Source: Bacillota bacterium | Lineage (GTDB): Bacteria > Bacillota_E > RBS10-35 > JAJYVN01 | Length of the DNA: 28,542 nucleotides | Assembly: GCA_021846605.1 (NCBI GenBank) | Contig: JAJZWQ010000020.1 | Location: forward strand, 1 to 28,542 | Direction: 5' to 3' | Shown: positions 22,159 to 28,542 of the stretch, piece by piece | Numbering within the stretch: the stretch's first letter is position 1 | Layout of the letters: every line of letters begins with the position of its first letter | The notes under the pieces: generated by a model | The model's database searches: none | Seen by the model: only the letters and a program-made list of their open reading frames with translations | What the model was told of the DNA's origin: nothing | Translations under genes and position numbers: made by a program

Positions 22159-22781
22159 GCACCAACCTCACGGGGTCCCTGCGCCGCTGGGCGTCCAGGG
22201 TCGTCACGGCCGAGGACCTGCTCCCCGAGGAGCTCCCCGAATACTGCCGCTCCTTCGTCTACCTCTTCGGCGCCTGCACGCTGGGCGCGTTCGTTTGCCT
22301 GCTCGCCTCGGGCATCACCCTGGCGCTCTTCGGCCCGACCTGGTGGCACATCTCGCCGCTCGGGCACTTCGTCAACAGCATCCACTTCTGGAGCGTGCAG
22401 TGCTTCTTCTTTTTCATGGTGCTGCACCTGTGGTCCCAGTTCTCCATGGCCGCGTGGCGCGGTGGGCGAAACCTGACCTGGGTGGTCGGGGCGCTGCTGT
22501 TCGTCTGCTCCATCCTGGCCGCCTTCACCGGCTACCTCTCTCAGCAGAACCTCGACTCCCAGTGGATCGCCGTGCAGGGCAAGGACGCCATCAACGGTGT
22601 GGGCGTCGGGGCCTTCTTCAACCTGCTCAACTTCGGCCAGATGTACAGCGTCCACATTGCCGTGATGCCGGCGGTGATCGCCGGGTTGATCACGGTCCAC
22701 CTCATCCTCGTGCGCCGCCGGGGCCTGGTGCCACCGCTGGCCGACGACCAGGCCCCCAAGGAGGACGCCCATGCGGGGTGA
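22155..22781 (+). CDS. cytochrome b6-type diheme membrane protein
   Basis: Cytochrome b N-terminal domain carrying two b hemes across the membrane, normally part of a quinol:acceptor oxidoreductase. It has 208 aa from GTG 22155 (AAGGAG upstream). Four helices are visible: about 35-57, 79-98, 110-127 and 166-186. The heme ligands are His77/His91 (NSIHFWS ... MVLHLW) and His167/His182 (YSVHIAV ... ITVHLIL). Spacing of 14 and then 15 residues is the b6 type; mitochondrial-type cytochrome b has 14 and 14. AAWRGGRNLTW and TGYLSQQN replace the usual RxxxW and GYxLPW segments with variation. No C-terminal domain is fused; the next gene may supply it. No Rieske gene is in the operon. Confidence 0.88.
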   Translation: MSTNLTGSLRRWASRVVTAEDLLPEELPEYCRSFVYLFGACTLGAFVCLLASGITLALFGPTWWHISPLGHFVNSIHFWSVQCFFFFMVLHLWSQFSMAAWRGGRNLTWVVGALLFVCSILAAFTGYLSQQNLDSQWIAVQGKDAINGVGVGAFFNLLNFGQMYSVHIAVMPAVIAGLITVHLILVRRRGLVPPLADDQAPKEDAHAG

Positions 22782-23706
22782 ACTGGCCTCAGACACCCGG
22801 CGTCCCCGCATGAAGCGATACGATCTGGTGCGGGAGGCCCTGCTGGCCCTGGCCTTCGTGCTGGCCCTCGTCCTGGTGCTGGCCGCCGTCTTCTCCTCGC
22901 CGGACGCCCCCCCGGTGACGATCCGCGGGTACGCCACCACGCGGCCGGTGTCGTTCCTGCAGACCGCCCTGCGCGAGCTGGACGGCACGGGGATCATCGC
23001 GCAGTACGGCCCGCCATACAACCACGGCACGAGGTCGGTCCAGGCCATCGGGCCCATCTCCCCGCAGCGTTGGGCCGGCGTGCGCATCCCGGTCAACACC
23101 GCCCAGGACTTCGTGCTCGACCCCCTGACAGACATCGCCCCGACGCAGCCGGCGCTGGCCAGCGCGCTGGCGCAGTTCAGCGCGGCTTCGGCCGCGCAGC
23201 AGGCCAGTTGGGAGGGCGCCTACGGCACGGCGCTCAGCACGGCGGCCGCCGCGGGGCGATCGACCCCGCCGACCCCGTCCGCCACCGCGGGTCCGGTGGG
23301 CGTCATGCTCCCCGCACTCTTGCACATCGCGCAGCTCGGTGGCCTGGAGGGACTGATCCTGTCCTCCCAAACACACCTCTACGTCACCGACTACACGCTG
23401 CCGCTGCTGTTCCTGTCCGGTCCGGCGCTCACCGCCCAAGCCCAGCACTACCATCTGCTGAGCACCCAGTGGGGCATGATGAACGAGACCGGCAACTACC
23501 CGGGGGCGGTCTGGCTCTGGCTATACACCCTGTGGTACCAGATACCGCCCTTCTCCACCTCGCAGAGCGGGGACCTGATGATCATGGGGGTCATGGGGTT
23601 GCTCACCCTGGGCTTCATCCTGACGCCCTGGATCCCCGGGGTGAACCGGCTGCCGCGGGCCCTACGCATCTACCGCCTGATCTGGCGGGACTGGTACCGC
23701 CAATGA
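22771..23706 (+). CDS. membrane protein, likely partner subunit of the cytochrome b
   Basis: A 311-aa protein beginning within the end of the cytochrome b gene (11-nt overlap) behind a perfect AAGGAGG site 6 nt from ATG. One N-terminal helix (about 22-42) is followed by an outward-facing region of about 160 residues containing AQYGPPYNHGTRSVQ and RIPVNTAQDFVLDPL, then helices near 205-222, 245-260 and 267-288 and a basic amphipathic tail (NRLPRALRIYRLIWRDWYRQ). The last part recalls the end of cytochrome b C-terminal domains (subunit IV), but I see no PEWY quinol-site motif and no CxxCH heme-c motif. I have an impression that this type of sequence occurs next to b-type cytochromes elsewhere, without a known role. 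Confidence 0.75.
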   Translation: MRGELASDTRRPRMKRYDLVREALLALAFVLALVLVLAAVFSSPDAPPVTIRGYATTRPVSFLQTALRELDGTGIIAQYGPPYNHGTRSVQAIGPISPQRWAGVRIPVNTAQDFVLDPLTDIAPTQPALASALAQFSAASAAQQASWEGAYGTALSTAAAAGRSTPPTPSATAGPVGVMLPALLHIAQLGGLEGLILSSQTHLYVTDYTLPLLFLSGPALTAQAQHYHLLSTQWGMMNETGNYPGAVWLWLYTLWYQIPPFSTSQSGDLMIMGVMGLLTLGFILTPWIPGVNRLPRALRIYRLIWRDWYRQ

Positions 23707-23993
23707 CGCGGACGGGGGCGGTGCGGGCGGGCATCTGGCTCTCCATCTACGCTGGTGGCGGGTCCCTGGTCGGCTGCCTGGGCTTTGGTCTGCTGTGGCG
23801 GGGCCTCTCTGGCCGGGCGTGGTCCGAGGCGCTCCTGGGGCTCGGCCTGCTGCTGCTCGGCCTGGACCGCGCCGCAGTGGCCTTCACCATGTCCATGCGC
23901 GCGCGCCGGTCGGCCCGACCCGCACCCAATCCCCCCGCCGGCGGGGACTCCGGCCGGCTGGCCGACCCCCGTAGACCGGGAACACGGGGTTAG
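23703..23993 (+). CDS. 96-aa two-span membrane protein, end of the cytochrome b operon
   Basis: ATG at 23703 overlaps the preceding stop by 4 nt (ATGA), so translation is coupled. Two hydrophobic helices (about 7-31, VRAGIWLSIYAGGGSLVGCL; and 43-64, LLGLGLLLLGLDRAAVAFT) form a hairpin, followed by a basic, Pro/Arg-rich cytoplasmic tail of about 30 residues. No family recognised. As the fourth overlapping gene it probably belongs to the same complex or helps its assembly. Longer open sequence upstream in this frame overlaps the previous gene. Confidence 0.65.
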   Translation: MTRTGAVRAGIWLSIYAGGGSLVGCLGFGLLWRGLSGRAWSEALLGLGLLLLGLDRAAVAFTMSMRARRSARPAPNPPAGGDSGRLADPRRPGTRG

Positions 23994-24286
23994 TTTAGGC
24001 GCCATACCGTTCAGATAAGGCGCCACGGCGGTCTCCGGCGGCGCGGTGGAAGGTCGCCATCACCGGCCCCAAGGCCTTGCCGCTGAACCCCTCGCCCCCC
24101 CCACCGAGCGATGGCCTTTCGCAGCGGCCGCTCGGCAACGCCAAATTAACCAGGTCGCTGTCGCGAGGGAGGCCACCCCCGATGACCGGGAGCCGGGGGG
24201 CGACGGGGCGTTGGGCAGACCCCCGGGAGTTGCGGGGTGATGACTCGCGCCGTTGGGGCGCAAGTCATCACGTTACGGGCTCTTAG
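23994..24286. other. convergent intergenic region between the cytochrome b operon and dapA
   Basis: About 290 nt with no credible gene; short open frames here have no ribosome site. It contains two GGCGCC palindromes, a run of eight C near 24093-24100, and the long hairpin at 24238-24270 close to the dapA stop. Confidence 0.55.
24238..24270. terminator. 14-bp hairpin, shared terminator of dapA and the cytochrome b operon
   Basis: Left arm 24238-24251 (TGATGACTCGCGCC) pairs with 24257-24270 over 14 bp with one mismatch, loop of 5 nt. It stands 16 nt beyond the dapA stop on the minus strand and at the end of the plus-strand operon. No strong T-tract on either side, as is frequent in GC-rich genomes. 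Confidence 0.6.
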
Positions 24287-25198
24287 TTAGGCGAAGGACG
24301 CGGTAAGCCCGTAGCGGTCGACGGCCGCCCGCAGTTGCTCCAACTCGGCGGCACCCGGCGCGCACAGGGGCAGGCGGAAGCCGCCAACCGGGAACCCGGC
24401 CAGCCCCAGCATCACCTTGACCGGGATGGGGTTGGTCGTGATGAACAGCGCGCGGAACAGGGGCGTCAACTCCAGGTGCAGGCGGCGGGCCGCCTCGCTG
24501 CGGCCCTCGGCCGCGGCGGCCACCAGCGCCGCCATGCGCTCGGGCACGAGTTGGCTGGCCACGCTGACCACGCCGTGCCCACCCATGACCATCAGCGGCA
24601 GGGTGCGCGCGTCGTCCCCGCTGTAGAGCAGGAAGGGGGACGGCAGGGTGCGCACGATCTCGGCCGCCTGCTCGAGGTCGGGGCTGGCCTCCTTGATCGC
24701 CACCACGTTGGCGTGCTCGGCCGCAACCGCGCCCAGGGTCGCCGGCAGGAGGTTGGCGGCCGTGCGCCCCGGGACGTTGTACAGCATGACCGGGAGCGGC
24801 GTGCTGTCGGCGATCACGCCGAAGTGGGCCCGCAGACCTTCCTGCGGTGGACGGTTGTAGTAGGGCACCACGGCCATCACGCCGTCGGCCCCCGCATCCT
24901 GGGCCGCCGCCGCCAGGCGCGCGCTGGCGGCGGTGCTGTTGGTACCCACGTTGAGTACCACGGTACCGCGTGCCCCCAGACGCGCGCGCACGGCCCGGCA
25001 CAGCGCCATCTTCTCCTCGTCGCCGACCGTCGCCGACTCGCCGGTCGAACCGGCGAGCACCACCCCCGGGGCGCCGCGCTCCACCAGGCGCTCCGCGAGT
25101 TCGGCGGCGGCGCCCGTATCCAGCCGGAGATCGGCGTCAAAGGGGGTCACCATGGCGGTCATCAGCCGGGGCCATCGCCGTTCGCTCGACACGGGCAC
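24287..25198 (-). CDS. dapA: 4-hydroxy-tetrahydrodipicolinate synthase
   Basis: Condenses pyruvate with aspartate semialdehyde, the committed step towards diaminopimelate, lysine and dipicolinate. GTG at 25198 with GGAGG 9 nt upstream gives 303 aa; an earlier TTG at 25216 would place that site inside the gene. Schiff-base Lys169 lies in VVAIKEAS, the proton-relay Tyr140 in LYNVPGRTA, and the pyruvate-binding loop reads GSTGES (50-55) where most enzymes have GTTGE, a conservative Thr-to-Ser change. PYYNRPPQEG (112-121) supplies the tyrosine from the neighbouring subunit. It is last in the spoVF-asd-dapG-dapA operon, 62 nt after dapG, as in B. subtilis. Confidence 0.95.
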   Translation of the reverse strand: MPVSSERRWPRLMTAMVTPFDADLRLDTGAAAELAERLVERGAPGVVLAGSTGESATVGDEEKMALCRAVRARLGARGTVVLNVGTNSTAASARLAAAAQDAGADGVMAVVPYYNRPPQEGLRAHFGVIADSTPLPVMLYNVPGRTAANLLPATLGAVAAEHANVVAIKEASPDLEQAAEIVRTLPSPFLLYSGDDARTLPLMVMGGHGVVSVASQLVPERMAALVAAAAEGRSEAARRLHLELTPLFRALFITTNPIPVKVMLGLAGFPVGGFRLPLCAPGAAELEQLRAAVDRYGLTASFA

Positions 25199-25260
25199 CG
25201 CCCATCGCCTCCGCAACAGCCATCGCGACCGCGCCTATTTCGCGATCCGTGCCATGCCCC

Positions 25261-26478
25261 CTACCGCTCCAATCCGAACTTGCGGTGCAGGGCCTGGACC
25301 GTCTGTTCCATCCGTGGACGTTCCACCAGGACCGAGATGGTCACGTGGGAGTCGGCCGTCTGCAGGATCTGGATCTCCTCCTGCCCGAGGGCTTCGGCGA
25401 CCGCGGCCATCACGCCGGGAACGCCCCGCATCCCCGTCCCCACCACCGAGACCTTGGCGCAGTCCGCCTGCACCGCCACCCCGAACCCGGCTCCCTCCAG
25501 CGCGCGGCGGGCCGCCGGCGCGTCGTCCCGCGCCACGATGAAACGGCGGCGGTCGGGGGCCACGTTGATCAGGTCCACGCTGATCGCCGCGTCCCCCAAG
25601 CAGCGGAACATCTGCACGACGGCCCCGGGATCCTGCCCGCCCTCCACGCTGAACAGCGCCACCTCGGGCATGTAGGTCACACCGGTGACGGTCCGGCTCC
25701 AGCCATCCCACTGCGCATCCTCGAACGTGTGCGTGATCAGCGTTCCCGGTTCCTTGTCCGGATCGTCGAAGGTGCTGCGGACGCGCAACGGCATGTTCCC
25801 CCGTCTGGCCAGTTCCACGGCTCTGGGATGCACCACCCTCGCCCCCTGTTGCGCCATCTGAAAGATCTCCTCGTAAGACAGCACCGCGAGGGTCCGCGCC
25901 TCCGGGACGATGCGCGGATCGGCGGTCTTCACCCCGTTGACGTCGGTGTAGATCTCGACCACTTCGGCCTGGAGCGCCACGCCTAGCGCGGCGGCCGTGG
26001 TGTCCGACCCACCCCGCCCCAGGGTGGTGATGTCCCCGGTCTCGGCGGCCCCCTGAAACCCGGCGACCACGCAGAGGTCGTGGCGCTCCAGGTGGCGGCG
26101 CAGGTGGTCGGGCTCCACCCGCAGGATGCGCGCGTTCCCGAACGCCCGGTCGGTGATGATACCGGCCTGGGCACCGGTGAGGACGACCGCGGGCAGGCTG
26201 CGGCCGCGCAGCACCCCGGCGAGGACGACGGCGGAGATGATCTCCCCGCAGGCCACCATCAGGTCGGTCTCCCGGGGAGGCATCTCCGGAAAGACGTCCC
26301 GGGCAAGGCGCAGCAGCGTGTCCGTGGCGTAGGGGTCGCCCCCGCGCCCCATGGCCGAGACCACGACGACGGGGGTCAGGCCCCGGTGGAGCGCGGTGTC
26401 GATCCGGTCTGCTACCAGAGTGCGATGCGCGGGCGTCGCAAGCGAACTGCCGCCGAACTTCTGGATGATAATGCGCAC
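25261..26478 (-). CDS. dapG: aspartokinase I (DapG type)
   Basis: Phosphorylates aspartate, opening the pathway to lysine, threonine, methionine and dipicolinate. It has 405 aa (B. subtilis DapG 404). The N-terminal motif IIIQKFGGSSLA (3-14) with Lys7 is the ATP/aspartate site; TLGRGGSDTTAAALGVAL near 155 and EIYTDVNGVKTADPR near 185 are kinase-core signatures. The last 140 residues form two ACT domains (VALFSVEGGQDPGAVVQMFR; VSVVGTGMRGVPGVMAAVAE). Unlike aspartokinase II, no internal second start is evident. Gene order spoVFA-spoVFB-asd-dapG-dapA identifies it as the DapG isozyme, which in Bacillus is controlled by meso-diaminopimelate. It is 76 nt after asd. Confidence 0.94.
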   Translation of the reverse strand: MRIIIQKFGGSSLATPAHRTLVADRIDTALHRGLTPVVVVSAMGRGGDPYATDTLLRLARDVFPEMPPRETDLMVACGEIISAVVLAGVLRGRSLPAVVLTGAQAGIITDRAFGNARILRVEPDHLRRHLERHDLCVVAGFQGAAETGDITTLGRGGSDTTAAALGVALQAEVVEIYTDVNGVKTADPRIVPEARTLAVLSYEEIFQMAQQGARVVHPRAVELARRGNMPLRVRSTFDDPDKEPGTLITHTFEDAQWDGWSRTVTGVTYMPEVALFSVEGGQDPGAVVQMFRCLGDAAISVDLINVAPDRRRFIVARDDAPAARRALEGAGFGVAVQADCAKVSVVGTGMRGVPGVMAAVAEALGQEEIQILQTADSHVTISVLVERPRMEQTVQALHRKFGLER

Positions 26479-26554
26479 GTCTGGCCTTTTCTCCCTTCCC
26501 GAGGCGCGGTGGTGACCGGCCGGGCAGCGGGAGGCGGGGCCGCCGCGGGGCGGG

Positions 26555-27562
26555 TTACCGGCGCATCAGCAACTCGGCGATCTGCACGGCGTTCGTGGCC
26601 GCGCCCTTGCGCAGGTTGTCGCCGACGATCCACAGATGGAGGCCGTTGGGAAAGTCCAGGTCTCGCCGGATCCGCCCGACGTGCGCCTGGTCCGTACCGG
26701 CGACATCCAGCGGGGTGGGGTATTCCCCCCGGGCGGGGTCGTCGCGGAGGACCACCCCCGGCGCCGCCGCGAGCGCCGCGCGGGCCGTCTCGGGCGTCAG
26801 CGGGCGCTCTGTCTCGATATAGACGGACTCGGCGTGCCCCACGGCAACCGGTACACGGACGGCCGTCGCGCTGATCGGCAGTTGCGGGGTCCCCAGGATC
26901 TTGCGCGACTCGCGCGCCAGCTTCCATTCCTCCTGGGTGTATCCGTCGTCGCCGAAGGCGTCGCACTGGGGCATCACGTTGAAGGCCAGTTGCCGCGGAA
27001 AGACCGCCGGGGTGGGCCGGCGCCCGTCCAGCGCCGCCGTCGCGCCCTCCCGGAGTTCGGCCAGTCCACCCTGGCCCGCCCCCGAGGCGGCCTGGTACGT
27101 GGAGACCAGGACGCGGCGCAGGCCGCCGCCCGCACGGGCCAGCGGTGCCAGGCAGAGGACCAGGGGAATGGTCGTGCAGTTGGGGCTGGCAAAGAGCCCA
27201 TGCCCGCCGTCCGCCGCCTCCGGATTGACCTCCGGGACCAGCAGGGGCACGTCCGGGTCCATCCGGAAGGCGCTGCCCTTGTCGATGACGCGCGCCCCGC
27301 CCTCCAGCGCCAGCGGGGCCAGCGTGCGGCTGACCTTCGCACCCGGCACCGCCAAAAAGCAGAGGTCCAGACCCGAAAACGCCGCCGGCTCGACGGCGCG
27401 CACCTCGAGATCGCTCCCCCGCCAACGTACTCGCCGACCCGCGCTGCGCTCGGTCGCCAACAGGCGCAGTTCGGCCAGCGGGAAGTCCCGCTCCGCCAAG
27501 ACCTGCAGCAGGGTGCCACCCACGGCGCCGGTGGCGCCGACCACGCCGATCCTCCAGGCCAC
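26555..27562 (-). CDS. asd: aspartate-semialdehyde dehydrogenase
   Basis: NADPH-dependent reduction of aspartyl phosphate to aspartate semialdehyde. GTG at 27562, behind GGGTGGGAAC, gives 335 aa, a standard size. The Rossmann motif GVVGATGAVGG is at 6-16, the nucleophile is Cys129 in ASPNCTTIPLVL, followed by STYQAASGAGQGG and, late, the substrate-binding Arg/His segment VRVPVAVGHAESVYIE. An open extension to 27664 has no similarity to the family. It follows spoVFB by 114 nt, and that gap contains a possible separate promoter, so asd-dapG-dapA could be expressed in growth as well as in sporulation. Confidence 0.95.
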   Translation of the reverse strand: MAWRIGVVGATGAVGGTLLQVLAERDFPLAELRLLATERSAGRRVRWRGSDLEVRAVEPAAFSGLDLCFLAVPGAKVSRTLAPLALEGGARVIDKGSAFRMDPDVPLLVPEVNPEAADGGHGLFASPNCTTIPLVLCLAPLARAGGGLRRVLVSTYQAASGAGQGGLAELREGATAALDGRRPTPAVFPRQLAFNVMPQCDAFGDDGYTQEEWKLARESRKILGTPQLPISATAVRVPVAVGHAESVYIETERPLTPETARAALAAAPGVVLRDDPARGEYPTPLDVAGTDQAHVGRIRRDLDFPNGLHLWIVGDNLRKGAATNAVQIAELLMRR

Positions 27563-27635
27563 GTTCCCACCCGCTCCCGGCTGGCGGCACGCCTTGGGGG
27601 GCAATCGCTGCGGCCCCGTCCCGCCGGCCCGGCCC

Positions 27636-27664
27636 ACTGTACACTGCGCCCACCCCCACGGCAA
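27636..27664 (-). promoter_or_regulatory. possible internal promoter upstream of asd
   Basis: On the minus strand TTGCCG (27664-27659) and TACAGT (27641-27636) are 17 nt apart, each 4 of 6 to sigma-A. It lies in the spoVFB-asd gap, about 75 nt before the asd start. Biological sense: the lysine branch is needed in growth while spoVFA/B is needed only in the mother cell. Confidence 0.4.
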
Positions 27665-27676
27665 CGCCCGGGATAC

Positions 27677-28264
27677 CTACCACCCTCGCAACATGGGCTG
27701 CAACTGCCGGCCCTCCAGGGCGGCGAGCACGGTGTCCCCGCACAGTTCGAAATGCGCCACAAGCGAGGTGGGCTTCTGGTGCGGGCTGTCCTGCCCGAAG
27801 GGCACGAAGTAGACGTTGCGGGCCACCAGCAGCCGGGCCAGGTTGGCCGCGTTCAGCCCCAGGGCGTCGTTGGTGGTCAGGGCGACCACCACCGGGCGCC
27901 CGTTGCGCAACTGAGCCTTGGCCGCCATGAGCGGGGCCGAGTCGGTCATGGCGTTGGCCAGCTTGGCCAGCGTGTTGCCGGTGCAGGGCGCGATCAGCAG
28001 CGCGTCCAGCGTCTGTTGCGGGCCGAAGGGTTCCACCTCGGGGATCGTGGTGAGCGGCGCCCTCCCCGCCGCCTCCGTGATCTGACTCCAGTGCTCCTCG
28101 GCCGTCCCGTGCCGCGTACTGGTCCCCGCCAGGGCCGCCGAGATCACGGGCACGATCTCGGCGCCCCCCCGGCGCATCTCGACCATGACCTCCAGGACCG
28201 CCCCCAGCGTGTGGTGCGATCCGCAAAGCGCCCACCCGACCGTGCGTCCGTCAAAGGGCCGCAT
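27677..28264 (-). CDS. spoVFB: dipicolinate synthase subunit B
   Basis: Flavoprotein-fold subunit of dipicolinate synthase, which oxidises dihydrodipicolinate in the mother cell to dipicolinic acid, the Ca-chelating spore-core metabolite. It has 195 aa, close to the 200 aa of B. subtilis. The family motifs are clear: VGWALCGSHHTL (9-20), LLIAPCTGNTLAKLANAMTD, MAAKAQLRNGRPVVVALTTN, and NVYFVPFGQDSPHQKP. The start ATG at 28264 overlaps the end of spoVFA by 14 nt, indicating coupled translation of a heteromeric enzyme. Confidence 0.96.
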   Translation of the reverse strand: MRPFDGRTVGWALCGSHHTLGAVLEVMVEMRRGGAEIVPVISAALAGTSTRHGTAEEHWSQITEAAGRAPLTTIPEVEPFGPQQTLDALLIAPCTGNTLAKLANAMTDSAPLMAAKAQLRNGRPVVVALTTNDALGLNAANLARLLVARNVYFVPFGQDSPHQKPTSLVAHFELCGDTVLAALEGRQLQPMLRGW

Positions 28265-28542
28265 CGTAGGTGCCTCCCTTCCCCGTCCCTGCCAGAATCT
28301 CCAGGGCCACCTCGGCCAGGATGCGGCCGGCGGTGACGGGGTAGCGCCCGGGGATGCCCCCGGCCAGATGGGCCGGGCGGCCCATCGCCTCCGCGGCGGC
28401 GAAGTCGGTCCCTCCGGGAGCCGAGGCGATGTCCACGACCACGGTCCCGGGGAGGGTGGCGGCCAGTTCCGCCCGGCCGAGGGCGGGGGCTGGCACCGTG
28501 TTGAACACCCAGTCGGTCCCGCGCACGGCCTCCAGCAATCCC
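28251..28542 (-). CDS. spoVFA: dipicolinate synthase subunit A, C-terminal part
   Basis: Runs off the right edge of the window, so only about the last 97 codons are present. The piece reads TDWVFNTVPAPALGRAELAA, VVVDIASAPGGTDFAAAEAM and HLAGGIPGRYPVTAGRILAE, which match the NAD(P)-binding C-terminal domain of SpoVFA (the usual D-L-A-S-x-PGGTDF and LPG-x-x-x-P-x-TAG motifs). No start codon is visible here. Its stop lies inside the start region of spoVFB. Confidence 0.92.
   Translation of the reverse strand, partial: GLLEAVRGTDWVFNTVPAPALGRAELAATLPGTVVVDIASAPGGTDFAAAEAMGRPAHLAGGIPGRYPVTAGRILAEVALEILAGTGKGGTYDAAL

Noticed and set aside
24077..24286. Short plus-strand frame after the cytochrome b operon
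   Set aside because: 69 codons without ribosome site, Pro/Ser-rich, ending in the terminator hairpin; no membrane helix or motif.
24287..28542. Lysine riboswitch or T-box before asd, dapG or dapA
   Set aside because: The gaps before these genes are 62 to 114 nt, too short for a lysine riboswitch, and show no T-box consensus.

Overview
The window looks like chromosomal DNA of a high-GC, endospore-forming member of the Bacillota (Firmicutes). I read it this way because nearly every gene belongs to a core Firmicutes or sporulation family: spoIVA, spmA, spmB, spoIIIE, both dipicolinate synthase genes (spoVFA, spoVFB), tepA, ylzJ, RNase J, AroH-type chorismate mutase and DapG-type aspartokinase. 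Base composition is strongly GC-rich, and GTG and TTG starts are common. It would fit one of the deep high-GC lineages such as the Symbiobacterium, Thermaerobacter or Sulfobacillus groups, but the sequence alone does not fix the genus. I see no rRNA, tRNA, CRISPR array, transposase or prophage gene.

Layout. Positions 233-11350 are one long minus-strand block. Read 5'->3' it runs spmA, spmB, a RidA-family gene, rluB-like, a nucleotidyltransferase-like gene, a small membrane protein, aroH, cmk, plsC, a DUF1614-like membrane protein, der, spoIVA and glnA. This resembles the spmAB ... cmk ... der ... spoIVA region of Bacillus with several members lost or replaced. Positions 11457-13151 are a plus-strand island: a D-amino-acid aminotransferase with a good sigma-A promoter, then an unrecognised glycine-rich protein. 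Positions 13247-17712 return to the minus strand: uppP, spoIIIE and a GH18-like lipoprotein. Positions 17991-19858 are plus-strand tepA, ylzJ and a metallo-beta-lactamase-fold gene. RNase J (minus) then diverges from a plus-strand operon at 22000-23993 built around a cytochrome b6-type diheme protein. Positions 24287-28542 are the minus-strand operon spoVFA-spoVFB-asd-dapG-dapA, the same order as in Bacillus subtilis.

How the genes work together. asd, dapG and dapA make dihydrodipicolinate, which serves both peptidoglycan/lysine synthesis and, through SpoVFA/B, the spore-core metabolite dipicolinate. UppP recycles the lipid carrier for peptidoglycan. The D-amino-acid aminotransferase supplies D-Ala/D-Glu. 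SpoIVA, SpmA and SpmB build and dehydrate the spore. SpoIIIE pumps the chromosome into the forespore. In B. subtilis the order is spoVFA-spoVFB-asd-dapG-dapA-rnjB-tepA-ylzJ-spoIIIE. Here the same genes are present, but the cytochrome operon, an MBL gene and uppP have been inserted and tepA-ylzJ lies in inverted orientation.

The least ordinary content is the four-gene, translationally overlapping cytochrome b cassette. It has no Rieske protein, no c-type heme motif and no visible PEWY quinol-site motif. Other points of interest are the glycine-rich helical-repeat protein, two 12-bp/17-nt-loop hairpins of identical geometry, and a 14-bp repeat in the region between RNase J and the cytochrome genes.
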